Below, piece by piece: positions 1 to 6,526 of a stretch of 41,344 bases of DNA. The translations under genes were made by a program, and so were the position numbers. The notes beneath the pieces were generated by a model. The model searched no databases and was not told the DNA's origin. It worked only from the letters and a program-made list of their open reading frames with translations. Source of the stretch: Defluviitaleaceae bacterium. GTDB taxonomy: Bacteria > Bacillota > Clostridia > Lachnospirales > WRAX01. The stretch spans positions 1 to 41,344 of the forward strand of contig WRBK01000017.1 of NCBI GenBank assembly GCA_009784575.1, written 5' to 3'. The first letter of the stretch is position 1. Each line of letters begins with the position of its first letter.

Positions 1-11
1 AAAAAGGTTTT

Positions 12-40
12 CCCCCCCCCCCCCCATTTTTTTGTATAAT
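12..40 (+). promoter_or_regulatory. poly-C tract directly upstream of a TATAAT -10 box
   Basis: Fourteen consecutive C residues (12-25) are followed by an A, a T run and a TATAAT hexamer (35-40), 32 bases upstream of the lipoprotein start codon. The -35 position expected for a 17-base spacer falls inside the C tract, so the tract occupies the -35/spacer region. No good -35 hexamer is visible, and the window starts too close to look further upstream. Length change in such a tract would alter promoter geometry, which is how several known phase-variable promoters work; that function is inferred here. Confidence 0.5.
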
Positions 41-72
41 AATTCTTATAAAAAAGTAAGGGAGAGGATTAT

Positions 73-435
73 ATGAAGCGATTAAGATTAGTAACTATTA
101 CAGCAAGTGTGGTCTTGATGCTATTACTTGTAGCCTGCGGCAATGCAAGCGGCGAGGCTCAGTTAAATGAAATTCCTTCAAACGAAGTTATGTCACTCCA
201 ACAAGAACTCGATACTCTGCAAGCAAATATTGTAAGTCTGCAAAATGAAAATGCTATATTGCAGACCGAGATGTTGGCTTTATTTACGCAGGGTCAAACC
301 ATCACAAGTGAGTCGGTGCACTGGGAATACCATACTGAAAGTGTTGACCGATGGGTTGAAGGGCGCGCCAGAACATCTGCCGATGTTATTAGCAGAGTAG
401 ATGCTCATTTGAATCAAATGGCATCAGATGGATGA
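73..435 (+). CDS. small coiled-coil lipoprotein of unknown function
   Basis: A 120-residue protein with a positively charged N-terminus, a hydrophobic stretch (residues 6-21) and a lipobox L-V-A-C with Cys22, so it is probably lipid-anchored on the outer face of the membrane. Residues about 40-70 carry a regular pattern of leucines and glutamines (QQELDTLQAN, SLQNENAILQ) typical of a short coiled coil. No enzymatic motif is recognised. The start ATG has a good ribosome site (GGGAGAGG) 6-7 bases upstream. The mature part contains no lysine. It stands alone between a promoter with a poly-C tract and a hairpin terminator. The protein may be a membrane-proximal spacer or sensor, but its function is unknown. 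Confidence 0.75.
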   Translation: MKRLRLVTITASVVLMLLLVACGNASGEAQLNEIPSNEVMSLQQELDTLQANIVSLQNENAILQTEMLALFTQGQTITSESVHWEYHTESVDRWVEGRARTSADVISRVDAHLNQMASDG

Positions 436-517
436 GAGCTTGTTGCCACTTCGCAAGTAGAACATAGAATTTATATGCACATGAGAAGACCTCTTCCATA
501 ACAAGCTATATGCAAAC

Positions 518-557
518 AAAAAGCAGGCGTTTAAGTTCACGCCCGCTTTTTGTTTTT
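518..557. terminator. bidirectional intrinsic terminator
   Basis: A 13-base stem (518-530 against 539-551) with one mismatch is flanked by A residues on the left and a T-rich tract on the right (547-557). It can end the plus-strand lipoprotein transcript and the minus-strand toxin transcript, which converge here. Confidence 0.8.
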
Positions 558-561
558 ACCT

Positions 562-831
562 CTATAGCATATCATGATGACTCACATTCACAAGCAAAAT
601 TATTTTGCCATCTTGATACCGCCAGAATATTCTGATGTCCATATTTACACTGCTCTCAAAAACATCATCTTCAAATATATTCTTTAGTCTAAGCACCTTT
701 TTGGTTCTTAACGAAGGGTAGAATGGGTTGTTTTCAAGAATCTGAAGCTTTGAATATATTGCTCGCTGCTCTTTTTTGGAGAATTTTTTTATGCTCTTTT
801 CAAAACTCTTGGAACTAACAAGCTTATACAT
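562..831 (-). CDS. RelE/ParE-family toxin (type II)
   Basis: An 89-residue basic protein (counting from the ATG at 831; a GTG one codon upstream is also possible). Its start SFEKSIKKFSKKEQRAI, the LRTKKVLRL segment in mid-protein and the tail MDIRIFWRYQDGKIILLV followed by HHD fit the RelE/YafQ/ParE fold, whose members are usually ribosome-dependent mRNA endonucleases or gyrase poisons. The C-terminal Arg/Phe-rich strand and His residues are in the place of the catalytic residues of the family, but the exact target cannot be read from the sequence. The gene overlaps the upstream antitoxin by 8 bases (ATGTATAA), implying translational coupling. It ends just before a shared terminator. RelE-like is fairly sure; the subfamily is not. 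Confidence 0.8.
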   Translation of the reverse strand: MYKLVSSKSFEKSIKKFSKKEQRAIYSKLQILENNPFYPSLRTKKVLRLKNIFEDDVFESSVNMDIRIFWRYQDGKIILLVNVSHHDML

Positions 832-1093
832 CACTGTCGTCCTCTAGGTCAATACCAAAATCTTTAAACATGCCATCAACGCTATCGTATACGATGCTGC
901 CCTCAACATCATGCTCCTTAATTATTTTAGCTAGTTTTTCTAAAGTTTCCTTAGGGCACACCACAACAGGACAAAGGAAAATACCTCCATCTTTTTCTAT
1001 GACCTCAAAAGTATCCCCTTCTTTTATGCCCAAATTGACCACAACCTCTTCTGGCAAAGTTAGTTGGGATTTTTCTTTCAATTCAATCAACAT
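824..1093 (-). CDS. AbrB/MazE-type antitoxin
   Basis: An 89-residue acidic protein beginning MLIELKEKSQLTLPEEVV, then NLGIKEGDTFEVIEKDGGIFL. This is the SpoVT/AbrB swapped-hairpin DNA-binding domain, which in antitoxins binds the module's own promoter as a dimer. The C-terminal half is acidic (ends DLEDDSDV), as expected for the segment that wraps the toxin. The ATG at 1093 is chosen because AGAGGTGAG lies 6-7 bases upstream; a GTG three codons earlier overlaps that ribosome site. It lies 37 bases downstream of the aminopeptidase gene on the same strand, so it may be cotranscribed from the HPr promoter as well as from a promoter of its own. AbrB antitoxin with RelE toxin is a mixed pairing. 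Confidence 0.85.
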   Translation of the reverse strand: MLIELKEKSQLTLPEEVVVNLGIKEGDTFEVIEKDGGIFLCPVVVCPKETLEKLAKIIKEHDVEGSIVYDSVDGMFKDFGIDLEDDSDV

Positions 1094-1130
1094 GCAGCTC
1101 ACCTCTTAAAAATACCTAACTTTCCGCTTT

Positions 1131-2366
1131 CTATACTGCCCACTCACCCTGCTCAAACACCGCAACCTTCTTACCATCATATGTCTCACCAATAATAGAC
1201 ATATCAGCAGAACCCATCATAAAGTCTTCATGGGTAAGCGATGTATTTATGCCCAGAGCATGTTTCTCCTCATCACTGTTGGCTTCCAGCCCGCCTTTTA
1301 CGGTATATGGATATGCCTTGCCAAGCGCAAGGTGACAAGATGCATTTTCATCATAAAGTGTGTTATACCACAATATGCCAGATGCAGATATAGGCGAAGA
1401 ATGCGGTACAAGAGCCACCTCGCCAAGGAAATCAGCATTTGGATGTGTTGTCAGCAATTTTTCTAGCAAATGCTGATTCTTTTCAGCTCCATACTCTGTC
1501 ACCTTGCCATCTTTAAATTTCAACCAGAACCCGTCAATCACATCGCCCATATGTACAAGCGGTTTTGTAGCATATACCACGCCATTTGTACCTGTGCGAT
1601 GCGGCGTTGTGAAAACTTCTTCTGTAGGGATATTCGCTATGAAATTGTAGCCTGTGCCCGCCTTTTCGCCACAAGCAACCCACTGATGACCCTCAGGCAA
1701 TTCAATTTGTAAATCCGTTCCTGCCGCATTTTTAAAATGCAAATATTTAAAGTTGTGTTTCATCAAAACATCAACTTTCTTTTGCATGGTAGCTATATGT
1801 TGTTTCCAATTCTCTACAGGGTCTGTGGTATCATCCACGCGCGAAGCGGCATAGATAGCATCCCACATGAGATTCATTGCTTCTTCTGTGGTCTTGGCAT
1901 TAGGGAAAACCTTTTCAGCCCAAGATTCTGTGGGTACAGATATAAGCGTCCATTGCACAGCAGAGGCTGAAACCTTGTCAGAAAGCGGCTTGCCAATCTT
2001 TGCACCAACTTTTTGTTCTTTTTGGATGCGTTCTGGGTCTACACCCTTTAGGATTTCTGGGTCTGTGGCATACACAGCCATCATGTTAAAGCCTTCGTCC
2101 ACAAAATATTTTACGCGCTCTTTCACCCAGTCATATTCATGTCCAAAATTTGTATCTGGTGCAAACAGATAGTTAATGCGCATAGATTTTTCATCATTCC
2201 ACAAAATCTCGACACACTCTGCGCCCGCTTTGTATGCTTCTTCCATAGCCAAGCGCGCAAAATATGCGCAGTCCACAGGGCAGCGTATAAGCAACTTTTG
2301 ACCTGGCTGGATGTTTACACCTACATTAACAGCTAACTTTACATACTTTTGCAATTTGTCGCTCAT
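1131..2366 (-). CDS. M29-family aminopeptidase (AmpS/PepS-like)
   Basis: A 411-residue cytosolic protein, the usual length for the M29 thermophilic aminopeptidase family, which removes N-terminal residues from peptides using two metal ions. Family signatures are visible: an N-terminal region with QPGQKLLIRCPVDCAYFAR, the central NIPTEEVFTTPHRTGTNG segment whose Glu/His residues bind metal, and the C-terminal EVALVPHSSPISASG plus ENASCHLALGKAYP, with further Glu and His metal ligands. The start is supported by TAGGAGGA 6-7 bases upstream of the ATG. The gene follows HPr by 36 bases and precedes the toxin-antitoxin pair, all on the minus strand. It probably serves peptide recycling; no signal peptide is present. 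Confidence 0.93.
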   Translation of the reverse strand: MSDKLQKYVKLAVNVGVNIQPGQKLLIRCPVDCAYFARLAMEEAYKAGAECVEILWNDEKSMRINYLFAPDTNFGHEYDWVKERVKYFVDEGFNMMAVYATDPEILKGVDPERIQKEQKVGAKIGKPLSDKVSASAVQWTLISVPTESWAEKVFPNAKTTEEAMNLMWDAIYAASRVDDTTDPVENWKQHIATMQKKVDVLMKHNFKYLHFKNAAGTDLQIELPEGHQWVACGEKAGTGYNFIANIPTEEVFTTPHRTGTNGVVYATKPLVHMGDVIDGFWLKFKDGKVTEYGAEKNQHLLEKLLTTHPNADFLGEVALVPHSSPISASGILWYNTLYDENASCHLALGKAYPYTVKGGLEANSDEEKHALGINTSLTHEDFMMGSADMSIIGETYDGKKVAVFEQGEWAV

Positions 2367-2402
2367 ATTTTCCTCCTAAAGGTTAAGATTCACAGTTAGG
2401 TA

Positions 2403-2684
2403 TTACTGAACATCAAGTAGGCCCGATTCCACAGCTTCTACGATAGCTTCCAAAGCTTCCGCCGCTTCCGCGCCAATGCAAATAAATTCCACGGCATCGC
2501 CGCTTTTTATGCCCGCGCTAACGATTCCTAGCACCGACTTTAGATTGTATTCAATCTCATTAAATTTGAGCTTTACATCAGCATCAAAAGGTCTGCATAT
2601 AGAAACCAGCGCACCCGCTGGTCGTACATGCAATCCATTTTCATTTTTTATTGTAAGTGCTTTGGAGACCAATTCTAAAGCCAT
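2403..2684 (-). CDS. HPr-family phosphocarrier protein
   Basis: A 93-residue protein of the PTS HPr family. The phosphorylatable active-site His is His19 in ENGLHVRPAGALV, and the regulatory serine region is Y-N-L-K-S50-VLGIVSAGIKSGD, matching the Ser46 site targeted by HPr kinase in Firmicutes. The N-terminus is about four residues longer than classical HPr. The ATG at 2684 is chosen because AGAGGGTGG lies just upstream; an in-frame start further upstream would run into the structured element. HPr passes phosphate from enzyme I to sugar transporters and links sugar status to CcpA control. Here it heads a run with an aminopeptidase and a toxin-antitoxin pair rather than with ptsI, so it could be a second or regulatory (Crh-like) HPr, although His19 is retained. 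Confidence 0.9.
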   Translation of the reverse strand: MALELVSKALTIKNENGLHVRPAGALVSICRPFDADVKLKFNEIEYNLKSVLGIVSAGIKSGDAVEFICIGAEAAEALEAIVEAVESGLLDVQ

Positions 2685-2704
2685 GAAACCACCCTCTTTT
2701 GTGT

Positions 2705-2827
2705 GTTGCTTATATAGTAATACAGCTTCAAACAAGTAATATCTGCATTCTTGAATGAACTTGAAGCATTGTTCATTCAGAAATTTGCTGTTACTGTTTT
2801 TAGGTAGTGCTACTATAGTATAGCAAC
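2705..2827 (-). ncRNA. structured repeat / ncRNA element, copy A
   Basis: This 123-base segment (read on the minus strand) matches 33302-33432 closely. The shared core includes AAACAGTAACAGCAAAT and AATGCTTCAAGTTCATT, a hairpin whose stems are GAATGAAC and GTTCATTC, and the tail CTTGTTTGAAG. The two ends are near-complementary (GTTGCTATACTATAGTA against TACTATATAAGCAAC), so the whole element can close into one long stem. A promoter overlaps its 5' end and HPr begins 21 bases past its 3' end, so it is either the HPr leader or an independent RNA. No T-rich terminator follows it. No known RNA family is recognised. Confidence 0.6.
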
Positions 2828-2845
2828 TTTTTAAGGAAATTGCAA
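2817..2845 (-). promoter_or_regulatory. promoter for the structured element and HPr
   Basis: On the minus strand TTGCAA (2840-2845), a 17-base spacer and TATACT (2817-2822) form a housekeeping-type promoter. The -10 box lies inside the terminal inverted repeat of the element, so transcription would begin within the element and run towards HPr. Confidence 0.6.
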
Positions 2846-2866
2846 GGCAAAATAATTGAACCGCGG

Positions 2867-2898
2867 AAAAACACCCAAGCAGTCCATTTGGGTGTTTT
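2867..2898. terminator. A/T-flanked hairpin
   Basis: The stem AACACCCAA / TTGGGTGTT with an 8-base loop is flanked by A's on the left and T's on the right. It has the form of a bidirectional intrinsic terminator, but it sits between the divergent HPr and Cys-rich protein promoters, with no gene ending at it. It may be left over from a lost gene or may insulate the two promoters. Confidence 0.5.
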
Positions 2899-2919
2899 GG
2901 AGCAATGCTATTTAATCAC

Positions 2920-2949
2920 TTGTACTCTCCAACACATTTATGCTATACT
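2920..2949 (+). promoter_or_regulatory. promoter of the Cys-rich small protein
   Basis: TTGTAC (2920-2925), an 18-base spacer and TATACT (2944-2949) lie 37 bases upstream of the start codon at 2986. Confidence 0.55.
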
Positions 2950-2985
2950 TATCAAAAGTCGAAATATATCAAGGGAGTGAGAAAA

Positions 2986-3165
2986 ATGTCTTGTGTTAGC
3001 AAATGTTTATGCCCAAAAACTGAATGCCCGCGCCATAGCAAGTGTTGCGAATGCGTGAAAAACCACCGCGAAACCGATAGTATGCCATTTTGCCTATTTG
3101 CCAATAATGATGGTAGCAAAAGCATGGAGAGCTTGTATCATAAGCTGAAAGAGAGGTTTGAATAG
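2986..3165 (+). CDS. small cysteine-rich protein (DUF6485-like)
   Basis: A 59-residue protein starting at the ATG preceded by AAGGGAGTGAG. It has eight cysteines (CVSKCLCPKTECPRHSKCC, then ECVKNHRE and MPFCLF). The arrangement C-x-C-x4-C-x5-CCEC-V-x-NHRE...PFC resembles small clostridial proteins annotated as DUF6485, of unknown function; that match is from memory. The cysteine spacing suggests a bound metal ion, probably zinc. There is no signal peptide, so it is probably cytosolic. An in-frame upstream ATG at 2905 would precede the promoter and is rejected. Confidence 0.75.
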   Translation: MSCVSKCLCPKTECPRHSKCCECVKNHRETDSMPFCLFANNDGSKSMESLYHKLKERFE

Positions 3166-3205
3166 TCGACTTTTGTTACAATTAGGTTACAAATCGCGGA
3201 ATCTA

Positions 3206-3234
3206 TTGCTCTTGCAGGGTTTTTTTGCGATAAT
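3206..3234 (+). promoter_or_regulatory. promoter of the zinc-ribbon membrane protein
   Basis: TTGCTC (3206-3211), a 17-base spacer and GATAAT (3229-3234) precede the start codon at 3271 by 36 bases. Confidence 0.5.
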
Positions 3235-3270
3235 GAGCGTATATATAAAATTTTGGAGGGGTAATAGATT

Positions 3271-3891
3271 ATGAACGAAATTATGAGCAAAGTTAAAACG
3301 GAATATCTAATGTTGGCAACTAGGATATGTGCGGGTGTGCTAATTCTGCTATTTTTCTTGCCATGGATATCAGTAGTAATACCTGGTTTTGGTAGCGAAA
3401 GTGCTAATGGCTGGACTATGTCTCTTGGCACAGGCGAATTTGGCGATGATGTAGGCGCAACCCCTGTGGCTTTATCACTTTTACTGTTGCCTTTAGCTTT
3501 ACTTGTTGTTACTTTTTTGCAATCTACTTTCCAAAGTGCAAAGCAATTTTCTCTTATTTTAGTTTGTGTAGCTGGTGCAGGTTTTTTGTTTATGATAATC
3601 TCGCATGTGGCATTGGGTAGCACTTTAACCGACCCTTGGCTAGGAATCAACCTTTTTGCCATGTTTGCCACATTCTTCTTTTACTTTATGTACTTTGTTC
3701 ATATTGCGGCATTGTCAGCTTGTGTGCTTATGTTTTTAAAGGGCGGCACCGTGACTACCACTTCTGGCTCAGGTATGGCTAGCCCATCTCCGCAACAAAG
3801 CAGCACCGTATTCTGCAACAAATGCGGCGCAACCTGCGACCCAAGCGTATCCAAGTTCTGCAATAACTGCGGAAATGATTTAACAGCATAA
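3271..3891 (+). CDS. four-helix membrane protein with C-terminal zinc ribbon
   Basis: A 206-residue protein with about four hydrophobic segments (roughly residues 10-38, 66-88, 94-116 and 126-156), a Ser/Gly/Thr-rich linker, and a C-terminal zinc ribbon: FCNKCGATC, then KFCNNCGNDL, two C-x2-C knuckles about 12 residues apart. Such membrane-linked zinc ribbons are common in Clostridia and mostly uncharacterised. The ribbon probably faces the cytoplasm. TTGGAGGGG gives a strong ribosome site upstream of the ATG. It stands alone and ends at a terminator shared with the convergent reductase gene. No catalytic motif is visible. Confidence 0.8.
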   Translation: MNEIMSKVKTEYLMLATRICAGVLILLFFLPWISVVIPGFGSESANGWTMSLGTGEFGDDVGATPVALSLLLLPLALLVVTFLQSTFQSAKQFSLILVCVAGAGFLFMIISHVALGSTLTDPWLGINLFAMFATFFFYFMYFVHIAALSACVLMFLKGGTVTTTSGSGMASPSPQQSSTVFCNKCGATCDPSVSKFCNNCGNDLTA

Positions 3892-3904
3892 TTATATTCT
3901 ACAT

Positions 3905-3938
3905 AAAATCCCGAGCATGTGAAAACTCGGGATTTTTT
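3905..3938. terminator. bidirectional intrinsic terminator
   Basis: A perfect 10-base stem AAATCCCGAG / CTCGGGATTT (3906-3915, 3926-3935) with a T run to the right and A's to the left. It ends both the zinc-ribbon gene and the convergent aldo/keto reductase gene, whose stop codon it touches. Confidence 0.85.
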
Positions 3939-5100
3939 ATTTTGTCATTACTTTTCGCATAATAGCCATCACAATACGTATCGGCAATGGCTCAAATCTA
4001 CGCGCAACTTTTTTAAGCGACTTCGCTATGGGGATATTTTGCGGACAAACTTTTTCACATTTGCCACAGCTATTACAAAGCCACGCACTATTTGGCTTTT
4101 GCTTGACTATGCCTATGGTGGTAGAATAAAGTGTCATGCCTTTGAACCACCCATGCCCATAACTCGCATTGTAAGTAGAAAAACAAGCAGGAATATTTAT
4201 CCCCCTCGGGCAAGGCAAACAATAATTGCAGCCCGTACAATTGATTTTATGTGTCTTTTTCAGCAAATCTACCACATCATCGTAGACAGACAGCTCTTTG
4301 TCGCTCAGTAACCTAAAGTCATTTGCAGAGCGCAAATTTTGCCCCATTATCCACGAACTACTCATACCACTAAGCACCACAGTTACACCGCTTTGATTCC
4401 ACAGCCACCAAAGTGCGTGGTCGGCAGGCGTTAAGTCTGGATTGGACCTTTCAAATACCTCGACAGCCTGCTTTGGCAAACCTGTAGCAAGCGTACCTCC
4501 AAGTAGCGGTTCCATAATAATCACAGGTATGCCCTTTTCTTCCGCGGCAAGCAGGCCAGTTTTGCCCGCCTGGTAGTTCTCGTCATAATAGTTATACTGT
4601 ATCATGCAAAATTCCCAATTATAAGAATCCAGCACTTTCAAAAATTCACCACATGTGCCGTGATAAGAAAAGCCAATTTGGCGTATCTGACCAGCGGCTT
4701 TCTTTTTTGCTATCCATTCCTCAATGCCCATTTTCCGCATAATATCCCATTGGTCAAAATCCGAAACATGGTGCATGAAATAATAGTCCACATAGTCCGT
4801 CTGCAGTCTTCGCAGTTGCTCGTCAAAAAATCTATCAAAATCATCGGCGGTCTTGCACAGCATTAGCGGTAGCTTGGTCGCTATATACACATCCTTCCGC
4901 TTATCATGCTTCGCCAGAATCTCGCCTAATGTCTTTTCGCTATTCGGGTATATATAGGCTGTGTCAAAAAAATTCACACCACCGTCAATGGCAACCAAAA
5001 TCATGCGCTCTGTCTCAGCCTTGTCGCGCGGAAAACGCATACAGCCAAGCCCCAGCGCAGATAGCTCATTGCCCGACTTTTCATCTTTTCTATATTTCAT
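3937..5100 (-). CDS. aldo/keto reductase with C-terminal 4Fe-4S ferredoxin domain
   Basis: A 387-residue protein. Residues 1 to about 275 form an aldo/keto reductase barrel: LGLGCMRFPRD at the start, the catalytic Asp/Tyr segment GGVNFFDTAYIYPNSE, the Lys in DVYIATKLP, and YVDYYFMHHVSD with the catalytic His. The C-terminal part carries two iron-sulfur cysteine sets, CTGCNYCLPCPRGI and CNSCGKCEKVCPQNIPI, as in clostridial reductases that couple NAD(P)H or substrate oxidation to ferredoxin-like electron flow. It is predicted to be cytosolic. It lies 9 bases downstream of the TolC-like gene on the same strand, with AGAGGGATG as ribosome site. The substrate cannot be read from the sequence. Confidence 0.92.
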   Translation of the reverse strand: MKYRKDEKSGNELSALGLGCMRFPRDKAETERMILVAIDGGVNFFDTAYIYPNSEKTLGEILAKHDKRKDVYIATKLPLMLCKTADDFDRFFDEQLRRLQTDYVDYYFMHHVSDFDQWDIMRKMGIEEWIAKKKAAGQIRQIGFSYHGTCGEFLKVLDSYNWEFCMIQYNYYDENYQAGKTGLLAAEEKGIPVIIMEPLLGGTLATGLPKQAVEVFERSNPDLTPADHALWWLWNQSGVTVVLSGMSSSWIMGQNLRSANDFRLLSDKELSVYDDVVDLLKKTHKINCTGCNYCLPCPRGINIPACFSTYNASYGHGWFKGMTLYSTTIGIVKQKPNSAWLCNSCGKCEKVCPQNIPIAKSLKKVARRFEPLPIRIVMAIMRKVMTK

Positions 5101-5109
5101 AACATCCCT

Positions 5110-6411
5110 CTAATTCAAATATGGATGGTTGTACATCTGAATCAACATATGCAAGTTCATCTGGTTACGAGCTATGGTCACTTCATGATTCAATATTGCA
5201 AGCATTGCGCGTTCCAGCTCCAGCCAAGTCGCCGAGCCTGTAATATAGCGCAACATAGCATCTTGATAATCCGATATAGCATTTTCTAAATCAGTCCGCG
5301 CTACAACTTGTTGCTCCCTCAAAGCCTCAATATCATTATAAAGCGAACGCACACGATTTTCCAAACTATCCATAGCATTATTTAGCGCACGCTCTGCGGC
5401 ACTGATATCATTGCGCATTTCTATCACAATAGTGGGGTCATGGTCGCGCCCACGATAACGATATCTTGGTTCTTGTTCCTCGCGCATCAAAAGTACATCA
5501 TAGCTAAAAAACACATATTCCGCAAAGTCCAAATCCAATTGCAAAAGTGCCAAATTGGGCGCGTTCGCCAGTTGCGCCGTCACATGTGTCTCCAGCACAA
5601 TTTGTCCGCTTGTAGCCCACGCTAGGTCAGTTATTGCTACAATCGTATCAGAAGGCAAGCCCAGCATCGTATTAATGGACATGCGGCTATTGGCAAGCGA
5701 TGTCTGTAAGCCCTCTAAATTTGTGCGCGTGCGTTCCAAGCCACTTTGCGCATTGCGCAAATTAGCCTCACTCTCCATGCCCAAATCATGCATCAGCTCC
5801 ACAATAACAATATTGCGTTCTTCCACATATAATTGACGTTCCAAAAGCACTATATCCAGCTCTGCCCGAGAAATCTCCGCCACCGCGTTGCGCAGTTGCA
5901 GTTCATTTCCTGCTCTTACCATCTTCGCGTTTATATCCATAGCAACAAGCTGATTGCGCACTGCTTCACGCGCACGCAGCATCTGCACCTCAGCCACAGT
6001 ATATTTACGGCGCGTAAAACCACGTATATCATTATCGCTCAAAAAATCATTAATTTCGCGCTCTTCACGCTCCACAATTACCCTATTTTCCTCTAGGGCA
6101 AGCAATCTTGCATCGCGACTATTTATCATATCCAGCGCAGCCTGCAAATTCACACGCAATGTAGGCTCTATAGCAGAAATTTGCCCCAAAACCGAATAAT
6201 CCATCGCAATAGTCGAAATCCGCACAAGTCCACTAGCATCATCCACAAATCTCGTAATCGGCTGACCATAGGTTATCTCCGCCGCATCTTCCGCATGTCG
6301 CAAAAACCCATCCACAATCACATAATCATCAGCATCAGCCGCAAATACAGCAAAGCTCTGTGACATTACCATCACACCTACCAAAATAGCCGCATATATC
6401 TTTTTCCTCAT
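5110..6411 (-). CDS. exported coiled-coil protein, TolC/outer-membrane-efflux-like
   Basis: A 433-residue protein with a signal peptide (MRKKIYAAILVGVMVMSQ, cleavage after AVFAA). The mature part is almost entirely helical, with long heptad-like stretches (LEENRVIVEREEREIN; LRNAQSGLERTRTNLEGLQ; SLENRVRSLYNDIEALREQ) arranged as two similar halves, the pattern of TolC-family proteins. Similar proteins are annotated in Gram-positive Clostridia, where no outer membrane exists; they may be wall-spanning or adaptor proteins. The ATG at 6411 follows GGAGGGATTGACG; the longer in-frame start is rejected because the region upstream holds a TATAAT box. The mature part has only two lysines. It is probably cotranscribed with the downstream reductase. 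Confidence 0.75.
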   Translation of the reverse strand: MRKKIYAAILVGVMVMSQSFAVFAADADDYVIVDGFLRHAEDAAEITYGQPITRFVDDASGLVRISTIAMDYSVLGQISAIEPTLRVNLQAALDMINSRDARLLALEENRVIVEREEREINDFLSDNDIRGFTRRKYTVAEVQMLRAREAVRNQLVAMDINAKMVRAGNELQLRNAVAEISRAELDIVLLERQLYVEERNIVIVELMHDLGMESEANLRNAQSGLERTRTNLEGLQTSLANSRMSINTMLGLPSDTIVAITDLAWATSGQIVLETHVTAQLANAPNLALLQLDLDFAEYVFFSYDVLLMREEQEPRYRYRGRDHDPTIVIEMRNDISAAERALNNAMDSLENRVRSLYNDIEALREQQVVARTDLENAISDYQDAMLRYITGSATWLELERAMLAILNHEVTIARNQMNLHMLIQMYNHPYLN

Positions 6412-6476
6412 CGTCAATCCCTCCATCATGTCATTATACCCAAGGATTGTGAACTTTATATTACATCCAGACAGCA

Positions 6477-6501
6477 CAAAAGCCCCACAAGGGGGCTTTT
6501 G
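6477..6501 (-). terminator. hairpin after the giant S-layer gene
   Basis: The stem CAAAAGCCCC / GGGGCTTTTG with a 5-base loop lies 26 bases past the stop codon of the 1568-residue gene. The T run on the minus strand is short (CTTTTG), but stem strength and position support termination of a highly expressed transcript. Confidence 0.7.
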
Positions 6502-6526
6502 CTTATATCTGTGTTAGTAATTACGA

